Positions 1 to 7,416 of a DNA stretch of 36,580 bases are shown here, piece by piece (position 1 is the stretch's first letter; the number at the start of each line of letters is the position of its first letter). This stretch comes from Desulfovirgula sp. (GTDB lineage Bacteria; Bacillota; Desulfotomaculia; Desulfotomaculales; Desulfocucumaceae). A model generated the notes under the pieces. That model was not told the DNA's origin. It worked only from the letters and a program-made list of their open reading frames with translations, and ran no database searches. The DNA lies in the NCBI GenBank assembly GCA_020725625.1, contig DYET01000181.1, forward strand, positions 1 through 36,580. Reading direction: 5' to 3'. Both the position numbers and the translations under genes were made by a program.

Positions 1-10
1 AGGGGGTGAC

Positions 11-436
11 ATGTTGGACAGCGTTAAGGAATGGGTGCCTGTCAAGCCCGGTTTGTTTGAATTTGACGGTGGTGACAGGAAGCGCATTCGACTTATAGGC
101 AGCCGGTGCATGAATTGCGGTGAAAGGCATTTTCCCAAGATGGACATCTGCCCCAAATGCAGCACAAGGGGACTGGAAACGGTGCCTTTGAGCGGTACAG
201 GTCAAATCAGGACGTATACGGTCGTAAGACAGACTGCGCCAACCTGGAAGGGGCCGGTTCCATATATCATTGTCATTGTAAAGCTGGATGACGGGGTGGA
301 AATCACCACCCACCTGACCGGGTGCGATCCGGAAAAGGTGAGGATCGGCGCCCGGGTCAGGGCGGTGGCCGGCAGGCTGCGGGATGACGAAGAAGGCAGG
401 GAAGTAATTGCCCACATGTTTGAGATGATTGATTAA
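11..436 (+). CDS. DUF35 Zn-ribbon/OB-fold protein, partner of the next thiolase (BbsA-like)
   Basis: The 141-residue protein has the DUF35 layout: an N-terminal rubredoxin-like zinc ribbon with cysteines at 33, 36, 47 and 50 (CxxC...CxxC), then an OB-fold beta domain (about 55-141). Known DUF35 proteins pair with thiolase-fold enzymes. Examples are BbsA with BbsB in benzylsuccinate oxidation and the DUF35 domain of ChsH2 with the Ltp2 aldolase; they help bind the CoA substrate and shape the active site. The gene lies 18 bp upstream of a thiolase gene, which supports a two-subunit enzyme. The ATG is preceded by AGGGGGTGAC at the window edge, so the upstream part of the operon is not visible. 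A paralogue with the same cysteine spacing lies at 4483-4908. Confidence 0.88.
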   Translation: MLDSVKEWVPVKPGLFEFDGGDRKRIRLIGSRCMNCGERHFPKMDICPKCSTRGLETVPLSGTGQIRTYTVVRQTAPTWKGPVPYIIVIVKLDDGVEITTHLTGCDPEKVRIGARVRAVAGRLRDDEEGREVIAHMFEMID

Positions 437-454
437 AGAACGGGGGGTGCCGTT

Positions 455-1561
455 TTGAGGCGGGTAGTTGTGGCAGGGGTTGGGATGCACAAGTGCGGGC
501 GTTACCCGGAGAAAACCTGCAGTGAGCTGGCGGTGGTTGCGGCTGTGAACGCCCTGGATGACGCCAACGTGCCCTGGGGAGATGTTCAGGCGGCCTATGC
601 CTCCCACGTGGCACAGGGGGTTTCGGTAGGGGAGGCTATCTGTGAAAAGTTGGGCCTGACCGGCATTCCCATTTTAAATGTGGAGAATGCATGCGCGAGC
701 GGTTCCACTGCCGTTCGGGAGGCTTTTTACGCGGTCGGCCACGGGGTATACGACGTGGTCCTGGTCATCGGGGTGGAAAAAATGGGCCGGGGGGTCCTCG
801 GCGGGGCAGGAGAGGAGGGAGGCCTGGAAAGGCTGTTGGGGCTGAATGTAATGCCGGCGTTGTACGCCCTCAAGGCGAATGAACACATGCATAAATACGG
901 TACGACGAAGGAGCAGATGGCCAAGGTCTCCGTGAAGAACCACAAAAACGGCTGCCTTAACCCCTATTCCCATTTCCAGAAGGAGTTCACTGTGGAGGAA
1001 GTTCTGGCGTCGAGAATGATCTGCGACCCCATCACTTTGTTGCAGTGCTGTCCGACCAGCGACGGGGCTGCCGCCGCCGTCATCTGCGCCGAGGACGTGG
1101 TCAGAAAGTACAATTACAAAACAAAGGTATTCATTGCGGGCACGGCCCTGCAGACCGAGAAGTACGGCAGCGAACAAGATTTGACGTCGAGGACGGCGCA
1201 GGTGGCCTATGAAATGGCGGGGCTGGGACCGAAAGACATTAGCCTTGCGGAAGTGCATGACGCCTTTACCATCGGGGAGATTCTGCACTACGAAAGCCTG
1301 GGCTTTTGTCCCCGGGGAGAGGGAGGGCGCCTGATCGACGAAGGGCGGACGGAGATAAGCGGTGATATACCTGTCAATCCCAGCGGGGGGCTGCAGTCCC
1401 GGGGCCATCCCCTTGGCATGACGGGAGTTGCGCAGGTCTGTGAGGTTGTCTGGCAGCTGAGGGGCGAGGCCCAGGGGCGGCAGGTGAAGGACCCAAGGGT
1501 GGGGCTGACCCACACCCAGGGCGCGGGGGGAGTATGTTCCGTCAATATTTTTGTCAGATAA
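455..1561 (+). CDS. Thiolase-fold enzyme (SCP2/Ltp type), first copy, lacking the usual acid/base cysteines
   Basis: The 368-residue protein has a thiolase fold of the SCP2-thiolase/lipid-transfer-protein subfamily. The nucleophile-position cysteine is C80 in NVENACASGS, and the GHPLG histidine is H318. The HDCF motif of SCP2 thiolases reads HDAF here (268-271), and the C-terminal position that is THCMG in the paralogue at 4946-6088 reads THTQG (352-356). Both candidate acid/base cysteines are therefore missing. Ltp-type members with such changes include retro-aldolases, so this copy may cleave or form a C-C bond without thiolysis; that is inference. The start is TTG after a GGGGGGTG ribosome binding site. 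It lies directly downstream of the DUF35 gene and probably forms a complex with that protein. Confidence 0.88.
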   Translation: MRRVVVAGVGMHKCGRYPEKTCSELAVVAAVNALDDANVPWGDVQAAYASHVAQGVSVGEAICEKLGLTGIPILNVENACASGSTAVREAFYAVGHGVYDVVLVIGVEKMGRGVLGGAGEEGGLERLLGLNVMPALYALKANEHMHKYGTTKEQMAKVSVKNHKNGCLNPYSHFQKEFTVEEVLASRMICDPITLLQCCPTSDGAAAAVICAEDVVRKYNYKTKVFIAGTALQTEKYGSEQDLTSRTAQVAYEMAGLGPKDISLAEVHDAFTIGEILHYESLGFCPRGEGGRLIDEGRTEISGDIPVNPSGGLQSRGHPLGMTGVAQVCEVVWQLRGEAQGRQVKDPRVGLTHTQGAGGVCSVNIFVR

Positions 1562-1588
1562 AGCGCGTCAAGGAATGGAGGTGCTTTT

Positions 1589-2377
1589 GTGTCCGGGTAC
1601 GAAACGATAATTTACGAGGTGGACGGGGGGATTGCCCAGATTACCCTGAACAGGCCGGACCGGCTGAATGCCATCAGCTATCAGCTGATGGGCGAACTAG
1701 ACGATGTACTTACGAAAATAGAGGAGAGTCCCGAAATAAGAGTGGTCATACTTACCGGCGGGACCAAGTGCTTTTGTGCAGGGGCGGATATCAAGGAACG
1801 GACCTCGAAACAGGCCACTTCAATGGAGGTATATGACAATTTCCACCGGTCAAGGCGCGTCTTTAAAAAATTAGAGAATCTTCCCAAACCGACAATAGCC
1901 GCCATAAGCGGTGTGGCCATGGGCGGCGGGTGCGAACTGGCACTGGTGTGCGATTTCAGAATTGCCTCGGACACTGTCAAAATAGGCGTTCCGGAAGTGA
2001 AAATCGGCGTCATCCCTGCCGCCGGCGGGACACAGAGGCTGCCCAGGCTGGTTGGTGCCGCCAAGGCCAAAGAAATGGTCTTCATCGGAGAGCCCCTCGA
2101 CGCCAAGGAAGCCTACCGGGTAGGCCTGGTGAACAAAGTGGTGCCGGTGGAAAATTTACTTGAAGAAGCCAGAAAATGGGCCGCTGTTTTGTTGGAGAGG
2201 CCGCCGCTTACCGTTAAAATGGCCAAGGCGGCCATAAACAGGGGCCTGGAGATGAGCCTGGACAATGCCCTGGAGTATGAGGCCCAGTGCGCGACGCTGC
2301 TTTTTTCAACCGAGGACAGGCTGGAAGGCATGAGGGCTTTCGTGGAAAAACGCAGGCCGGTTTTTAAAGGAAGATAA
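1589..2377 (+). CDS. Enoyl-CoA hydratase (crotonase family; BbsH-like role)
   Basis: The 262-residue protein is a full-length crotonase. The oxyanion-hole segments are FCAGADIKE (62-70) and GVAMGGGCELAL (108-119). Both glutamates of true hydratases are present: E116 in GGGCEL and E136 in GVPEVKIG. Hydration of a trans-2-enoyl-CoA to a 3-hydroxyacyl-CoA is therefore the expected reaction, not an isomerase-only or hydrolase activity. The GTG start follows GGAGGT at a good distance. In the operon it sits between a thiolase and a short-chain dehydrogenase, which fits the hydratase step of a dedicated beta-oxidation pathway. The actual acyl group cannot be read from the sequence. Confidence 0.92.
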   Translation: MSGYETIIYEVDGGIAQITLNRPDRLNAISYQLMGELDDVLTKIEESPEIRVVILTGGTKCFCAGADIKERTSKQATSMEVYDNFHRSRRVFKKLENLPKPTIAAISGVAMGGGCELALVCDFRIASDTVKIGVPEVKIGVIPAAGGTQRLPRLVGAAKAKEMVFIGEPLDAKEAYRVGLVNKVVPVENLLEEARKWAAVLLERPPLTVKMAKAAINRGLEMSLDNALEYEAQCATLLFSTEDRLEGMRAFVEKRRPVFKGR

Positions 2378-2404
2378 CAAGCAAGGTGAAAGGGGAAGGG
2401 AAAC

Positions 2405-3160
2405 ATGGAAAACATGTTGAAGGGCAAAGTGGCCATAGTTACTGGGGGCGGCCGCGGCGTGGGGCGTGAAATATGCCGTATCTTCTGCCAGGAGGGTGCC
2501 AGCGTGGCGGTGGTAGACATCAATGAGGAGACGGCCAGGGATACGGCCAAAATGCTGGAAGAGGCCGGGGGAAAGGCTGTTGCCATAGGGGCCGACGTCA
2601 CTGACGGAAAACAGGTGGATCAAATGGTCAACAGGGTCCTGGAAGCCTTCGGGAGGGTAGACATCCTTGTCAATAACGCCGGCTACGGTGTGAACAAGAG
2701 ATTCAACGAGACAACGAAGGCGGATTGGGATGCCGACATAGGGATCAATCTTTATGCCCCTCTGCATTGTACCCGGGCGGTGATTAACAAGATGATAGAA
2801 CAAAAGTACGGTAAAATAATTACCATTGTTTCCGACGCCGGCAGAGTGGGAGAGCCGCACATCCCGGTCTATTCCGCCGCCAAGGCGGGGGCCATCGGCT
2901 TCAGCCGCGCCCTGGCCAAAGATGTCGGGAAATTCGGCATAAATGTGAACTGTGTTGCCCTGGGGGCCACCAAAACCCCCCTCATAGCGGACCGGTTAAC
3001 TCCGGAAAGAGAGGCCCAGCTGATCAAGTTTTATCCTATGAGGCGGTTGGGAATGCCGGAAGATCCGGCTTATGCGGTCACATTCCTTGCTTCTGATTAT
3101 GCCAGCTTTATTACCGGCCAGGTGCTTCCGGTCAACGGCGGCTACTCCACTGGCAACTAG
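2405..3160 (+). CDS. Short-chain dehydrogenase/reductase (FabG-like; probable 3-hydroxyacyl-CoA dehydrogenase)
   Basis: The 251-residue protein is a classical SDR. It has the cofactor motif TGGGRGVG (13-20), NNAG (90-93), the catalytic serine S143, and Y156xxxK160. An aspartate (D38) ends the second beta strand, which usually favours NAD(H) over NADP(H). The C-terminal INVNCVALGATKTPL and the final GQVLPVNGGYS are typical of the FabG group. Placed after an enoyl-CoA hydratase and before an acyl-CoA dehydrogenase, it most likely oxidises the 3-hydroxyacyl-CoA to the 3-oxoacyl-CoA, the role BbsC/D play in benzylsuccinate oxidation. Only one SDR gene is present here, whereas bbs operons carry two. 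Confidence 0.9.
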   Translation: MENMLKGKVAIVTGGGRGVGREICRIFCQEGASVAVVDINEETARDTAKMLEEAGGKAVAIGADVTDGKQVDQMVNRVLEAFGRVDILVNNAGYGVNKRFNETTKADWDADIGINLYAPLHCTRAVINKMIEQKYGKIITIVSDAGRVGEPHIPVYSAAKAGAIGFSRALAKDVGKFGINVNCVALGATKTPLIADRLTPEREAQLIKFYPMRRLGMPEDPAYAVTFLASDYASFITGQVLPVNGGYSTGN

Positions 3161-3260
3161 CCGGCTTGGGCGGCGCCCGGGACGGAATAGAGAGCCGTCC
3201 TCTCCGCCGGGATCACAGGTGCTAAGCATACCACGGCGTTATCGAGGAGGAGGTAGCTTA

Positions 3261-4415
3261 ATGAATTTTGAACTGACATCCGAGCAGCAGATGCTGAGGG
3301 ATACCGTAAGAAATTTTTCGGAAAAAGAGTTAAAGCCGGTTGTGGAAAAACATGCCGCTGCGAAGCAGGCCATCCCCAAGGAGACAATTCAGGGATTATT
3401 AAAAAAGTCCATTCCCCTTGGGATTCTCGGCAACGTCACACCCGAGAAGGACGGCGGGGCAGGTCTGGATTACCTTACCTGGGGCCTGATGTACGAGCAG
3501 ATAGAGCGTGCCATTGCTGCGGTGATAATGATTAGCTCCGGTGTTACGCACAGTATCAGCGAATGGGGCACGCCGGAACAGAAGAAAAGATACTTACCGG
3601 GGCTGCTTAACGCCGATCTGATTGGATGCACCGGAATAACCGAACCCAACGTGGGGTCCAATCCGGCCATGATTCAAACCAGGGCGGTCAGGAAGGGCGA
3701 TGAATATGTCCTCAACGGAAACAAAATTTTCATAACCAATGCCACCATAGCAGACGTAGCCATAGTTGTGGCTTCGACCGACCCCTCGAAAGGGGCTAAA
3801 GGTTTGACCAGGTTTATCGTGGATAAAAGCATTTCACCCTTTCAGACCCGCCCCATAGAAACCCTGGGCGGAATGGGCACCCTGGGAGAACTTGTTTTCG
3901 AGGACTGCAGGGTGCCGGCTGAAAACCGCCTGGGAAACGAAGGCGACGGGCTGAGGGTTACCCTGAAAGGTTTCCAGGCTGCCAGGTGTTTTGTGGCGCT
4001 GGGGGCGATCCACCTGGCGCAGGCAGCCATCAACGCATCTATAAAATACGCGCAAGAGAGAAGCCAGTTCGGAAAGCCCATAGGAAGCTTTCAGCTGATC
4101 CAGGAAATGATTGCCGACATGATTGCAGAAACTGAAGCAGCAAGACTTTTGGCCTACCGGGGTCTGTCTCTGGTTGATATGGGGATAAGGTGTACAACTG
4201 AAACTTCCATCGCCAAGTTCTATGCCACCGAAGCCGCCGTAAGGGTCACCTCCAAGGCTGTCCAGATCCACGGGGCCTATGGGCTGACCACTGAGTATCC
4301 CGTTGAAAGGCTGTTCAGGGAGGCCAGGATGTTGACGATTCCGGACGGAACCACACAAATCCAAAAACTTATCGTTGGGCGGGACGTGCTGGGTCTCAGC
4401 GCCTTTGCAAGTTGA
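3261..4415 (+). CDS. Acyl-CoA dehydrogenase, first copy, with Asp at the catalytic-base position
   Basis: The protein is a 384-residue FAD-dependent acyl-CoA dehydrogenase. I chose the ATG at 3261 because it follows GAGGAGGTAG directly and gives the family N-terminus (MNFELTSEQQ); the open frame runs further upstream but that part is non-homologous. FAD/substrate segments include GITEPNVGSN (125-134) and the C-terminal QIHGAYG. The catalytic base sits in the GTxxIQ motif: the paralogue at 16477-17628 has AEGTSEIQR with E362, while this protein has PDGTTQIQK with D362 at the same position. The change is unusual and may alter the reaction. A CoA-ester dehydrogenase feeding electrons to ETF is expected; no etfAB lies in the window. 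Confidence 0.92.
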   Translation: MNFELTSEQQMLRDTVRNFSEKELKPVVEKHAAAKQAIPKETIQGLLKKSIPLGILGNVTPEKDGGAGLDYLTWGLMYEQIERAIAAVIMISSGVTHSISEWGTPEQKKRYLPGLLNADLIGCTGITEPNVGSNPAMIQTRAVRKGDEYVLNGNKIFITNATIADVAIVVASTDPSKGAKGLTRFIVDKSISPFQTRPIETLGGMGTLGELVFEDCRVPAENRLGNEGDGLRVTLKGFQAARCFVALGAIHLAQAAINASIKYAQERSQFGKPIGSFQLIQEMIADMIAETEAARLLAYRGLSLVDMGIRCTTETSIAKFYATEAAVRVTSKAVQIHGAYGLTTEYPVERLFREARMLTIPDGTTQIQKLIVGRDVLGLSAFAS

Positions 4416-4482
4416 GAGGCCTTGAGCAAACTTCAAAGGACAAACCCAAATTGTCCGGCCGTATGATCGGGAGGGGATTTGG

Positions 4483-4908
4483 ATGGACGACACTTCGAAG
4501 CCTCATAAAACCCTGCCAATTAAGGAAGGCATTTTTAAAATTAAAGACGGTCAGTATTTTCTCGTTGGAACGAGGTGCAAGAGCTGCCGCCGGCATTTGT
4601 ACCCTCCGGTTGAAATATGTCCCTTTTGCTTTGTCAGGGATGTGGAGGAGGCATACCTGAGCAGAAGGGGCAAATTACAGGCCTGGACCGTGGTCTGGGT
4701 TCCGCCGGCCGGCTTTGAAGCCCCCTACGGGGTTGCGTACGTGGATCTCCCTGAAAAGGTGCGTGTTTTTGCCCACCTGGCGGATTACAAGGCCGACGGG
4801 CTGAAGCCGGGGATGGAGATGGAACTTGTGATTGGCAAAATCAAGGTTGACCGCGAGGGCAATGAAATAATCGGGCCGAAATTCCGGCCGGTTGCAAATG
4901 GCGGCTAG
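4483..4908 (+). CDS. DUF35 Zn-ribbon/OB-fold protein, second copy
   Basis: The 141-residue paralogue of the protein at 11-436 has zinc-ribbon cysteines at 32, 35, 46 and 49 (CKSC...CPFC), followed by an OB-fold domain with GKLQAWTVVW and a conserved FAHL segment. It lies 37 bp upstream of the second thiolase, repeating the DUF35-thiolase arrangement. Each thiolase probably has its own dedicated DUF35 partner. The ATG follows GGGAGGGG. The two DUF35 proteins are clearly diverged, so the pair is an old duplication or comes from two separate pathways rather than a recent copy. Confidence 0.88.
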   Translation: MDDTSKPHKTLPIKEGIFKIKDGQYFLVGTRCKSCRRHLYPPVEICPFCFVRDVEEAYLSRRGKLQAWTVVWVPPAGFEAPYGVAYVDLPEKVRVFAHLADYKADGLKPGMEMELVIGKIKVDREGNEIIGPKFRPVANGG

Positions 4909-4945
4909 TGGCTGTGAACGGTACCTTGAGCAGGGGGGTGACTGA

Positions 4946-6088
4946 ATGAGAGATGTGTATATTCTCGGTGTCGGCATGACCAAATTCGGCAAGTTTCCCG
5001 AAAAGCGGGCCGTCGACTTTGGGCGGGAAGCCTGCTGGGACGCCATTCAGGATGCGGGGGTGGACAGGAAAGACATAGAAGCCGCCTACTGCGGGCATGT
5101 CTACCAGGGCAGTGTGATTGGGCAGTTGATTATGAGGGAACTGGGGCTGACCGGGATACCGGTGGTGAACGTTGAAAACGCCTGCTCCAGCGGTTCCACC
5201 GCCTTTCGCGAGGCTTACATTGCAGTGGCCGCGGGGTTGTACGACCTGGCCCTGGTGGTTGGGGTCGAACAGCTCTCAACCAGAGTCTCGGGGGTGCTTC
5301 CGCCCAAGGACACTGATTACGAAGGGACCATGGGGCTGATTATGCCTTCTGTATTTGCCCTTCGCGGAAGACTGCACATGGAAAAGTACGGTACCACCAT
5401 TGAGCAATTTGCCAAAATTCGCGTTAAGAACTCGATACATGCAGCACAAAATCCCAGGGCGCAGTTCCGCAAGGTTGTCACGGTGGAGGAGGTCAACGGC
5501 GCCAAGATGGTTTGCGAGCCCCTGACAATGCTGCATTGCTGCCCGAATGCCGACGGCGGGGCGGCGGCAGTGATTTGCAGCGAAAAGGTGGTCCGCAATT
5601 ATACCGCCAGGAAGCTGAGGGTGGCGGCTTCAGTGCTGCTTTCAGGCACAATGGAACAGGCCGGCGACGACATGACGGTGTCCAGCCTCACTTCTAGGGC
5701 AGCGCAGCAGGCGTATGAAAAGGCCGGGCTGGGGCCGGAAGACTTGAGCCTGGTGGAATTGCACGACTGCTTCACCACCGCCGAGCTGATGCATTACGAG
5801 AATCTGGGCCTTTGTCCCCGGGGAGAGGGAGGGCGCATGATAGACGAGGGAAAAACAATGCTGGGAGGGAAAATCCCCGTAAATGTCAGCGGCGGCCTTC
5901 TCTGCAAGGGCCATCCCCTCGGCGCCACCGGGGTCGGCCAGATTGCCGAAGTGGTATGGCACCTGAGGGGCGAGGCCGGCAGCCGTCAGGTCGAGGGGGC
6001 CAAGGCCGGTCTTACTCACTGCATGGGCGGGGCCATTGGCGGTGTTGACGGAGCTTCCTGTACGGTAAACATCATTGTCAGGGACTAG
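4946..6088 (+). CDS. Thiolase-fold enzyme (SCP2 type), second copy, with intact HDCF motif (BbsB-like)
   Basis: This 380-residue SCP2-type thiolase has nucleophile C80 in NVENACSSGS, an intact HDCF motif (273-276), H323 in GHPLGATG, and C359 in THCMGG near the C-terminus. The catalytic set expected for CoA-dependent thiolysis of a 3-oxoacyl-CoA is complete, unlike the first copy. The two copies align almost without gaps up to about residue 110, and this one has a longer C-terminal loop (GGAIGGVDGASC). With the DUF35 protein immediately upstream it resembles BbsA-BbsB, the benzoylsuccinyl-CoA thiolase. The ATG follows a GGGGGGTG ribosome binding site. Confidence 0.9.
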   Translation: MRDVYILGVGMTKFGKFPEKRAVDFGREACWDAIQDAGVDRKDIEAAYCGHVYQGSVIGQLIMRELGLTGIPVVNVENACSSGSTAFREAYIAVAAGLYDLALVVGVEQLSTRVSGVLPPKDTDYEGTMGLIMPSVFALRGRLHMEKYGTTIEQFAKIRVKNSIHAAQNPRAQFRKVVTVEEVNGAKMVCEPLTMLHCCPNADGGAAAVICSEKVVRNYTARKLRVAASVLLSGTMEQAGDDMTVSSLTSRAAQQAYEKAGLGPEDLSLVELHDCFTTAELMHYENLGLCPRGEGGRMIDEGKTMLGGKIPVNVSGGLLCKGHPLGATGVGQIAEVVWHLRGEAGSRQVEGAKAGLTHCMGGAIGGVDGASCTVNIIVRD

Positions 6089-6119
6089 AATGGACGCCCA
6101 AATCGGAGGTTAACCCGTT

Positions 6120-7256
6120 ATGGTTATGGCGCTGGAAGGAATCAGGATTTTGGATTTGACCAGACTGCTGCCCGGGCCGTACGGATCTTTGCTGCTTGCG
6201 GACCTGGGCGCGGAGGTCGTCAAGGTAGAGCAGCCGGGCTTCGGAGACTATTTGAGGCGGATCAATCATCCCAGGTTCAGCAGCCTCAACAGAAACAAGA
6301 AAAGCATCACGCTTAACCTCAAGACGGATGAAGGCAGGGAGGTATTCTACCGCCTGGTCAAAACGGCGGATGCCGTCATGGAGGGAAACCGGCCCGGCGT
6401 GGCAGACCGCCTGGGGGTCGGTTACCAACAAGTTTCCCTTCACAATCCGGCGATAATATACTGCTCGATATCGGGCTTCGGCCAGGATGGCCCGTACAGG
6501 GACCGGCCGGGGCACGACATTAATTACATGGGCGTGGCCGGGGCGCTGACCCTGGCGGGATCGGTCCAGGAACCTCCGCCCTTGCCGATCGCGGATTACA
6601 GTTCGGGAATGTTCGCGGCCTTTTCAATTCTGGCCGCCCTGATAGCCCGGGAGAAAACCGGAAGGGGGCAATACATCGATGTTTCCATGACAGACGGGGT
6701 AATATCATGGATGGGCCCACTGTTCGCCGACTATCAGGCTGACGGCAAAGTGCCCGCCTCCACCCGTTCGGGGAGAGCACATTACGGTGTTTTTCAATGC
6801 AGCGATAAAAAGTACATCACCCTCGGCGTGGTCGAAGACTGGTTTTGGAAAAACCTCTGCCGGGTGATAGGCCGGCAGGACATGGCGGATGACCCGCGGT
6901 ACGGCGACCTGTTCAGCAGGAACCTGCATTGGCGGGATATCTATCCCGTGTTGGAAGGAGCCTTTAAGACCAAAAGCCGGGATGAATGGTTAAAGATTTT
7001 AAATGACGACGATGTTCCGTGCGGCCCCGTGAATACCATAGAAGATGCCGCAAGGGACCCCCACGTGTTGCACCGCTGTATTCTTCTGGGTAAAGAGGGC
7101 TTCTGGGGTGCAGGTTTTCCCGTCAGGCTTTCTGACACGCCCGCAAGTACACGGTTAAAATCACCCGGCCTAGGCGAGCACACCGGCCCGATACTGGCGG
7201 AGCTGGGGTATTCTATACCACAAATAAATGAATTGCGTAAGCAGGGGATTGTCTGA
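6120..7256 (+). CDS. Class III CoA-transferase (CaiB/BaiF family; BbsE/F-like)
   Basis: The 378-residue protein belongs to the formyl-CoA transferase/CaiB family. The N-terminal LDLTRLLPGPYGS and LADLGAEVVKVEQPG motifs, SISGFGQDGPY (116-126) and the catalytic-aspartate segment LPIADYSSG (D159) are all present. Such enzymes move CoA between carboxylic acids through an aspartyl-CoA thioester. In bbs operons a heteromeric BbsEF activates benzylsuccinate with succinyl-CoA; here a single gene suggests a homodimer. It closes the first gene run. Two AMP-forming ligases also lie in the cluster, so the CoA-transferase may recycle CoA from a pathway product rather than carry out the first activation. 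The start is ATG after GGAGGT; an in-frame ATG also lies at 6126. Confidence 0.9.
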   Translation: MVMALEGIRILDLTRLLPGPYGSLLLADLGAEVVKVEQPGFGDYLRRINHPRFSSLNRNKKSITLNLKTDEGREVFYRLVKTADAVMEGNRPGVADRLGVGYQQVSLHNPAIIYCSISGFGQDGPYRDRPGHDINYMGVAGALTLAGSVQEPPPLPIADYSSGMFAAFSILAALIAREKTGRGQYIDVSMTDGVISWMGPLFADYQADGKVPASTRSGRAHYGVFQCSDKKYITLGVVEDWFWKNLCRVIGRQDMADDPRYGDLFSRNLHWRDIYPVLEGAFKTKSRDEWLKILNDDDVPCGPVNTIEDAARDPHVLHRCILLGKEGFWGAGFPVRLSDTPASTRLKSPGLGEHTGPILAELGYSIPQINELRKQGIV

Positions 7257-7416
7257 CCGGCCGGCAAAGCGACCGGTTGGGAGGGAAGGTTAAAAAAAGC
7301 AAAGGTTCAAAAAATAAATTCAAAACAAATATTTTTCAAGATTATTAAAAGTAAAGTGAAATAAAGGGAAAACCGGGGGAAGGAAGGTTGAACATCTCAA
7401 GGAGGGCCGGATAAGA
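7257..7416. other. AT-rich intergenic spacer
   Basis: This 160-bp gap between the CoA-transferase and the first ligase is strikingly A-rich (about 7290-7380) in an otherwise GC-rich region. A weak inverted repeat (ACCGG/CCGGT) lies just after the stop codon, without a T-run. The AT-rich stretch could hold a promoter or a regulator site, but I see no convincing -35/-10 pair. Confidence 0.4.

Noticed and set aside
674-1513. 279-codon minus-strand frame opposite the first thiolase
   Set aside because: Antisense to a conserved thiolase gene, with no domain signal.
3072-3260. Upstream extension of the first acyl-CoA dehydrogenase
   Set aside because: It overlaps the SDR gene out of frame and lacks homology; the ATG at 3261 has an excellent ribosome binding site and gives the family N-terminus.
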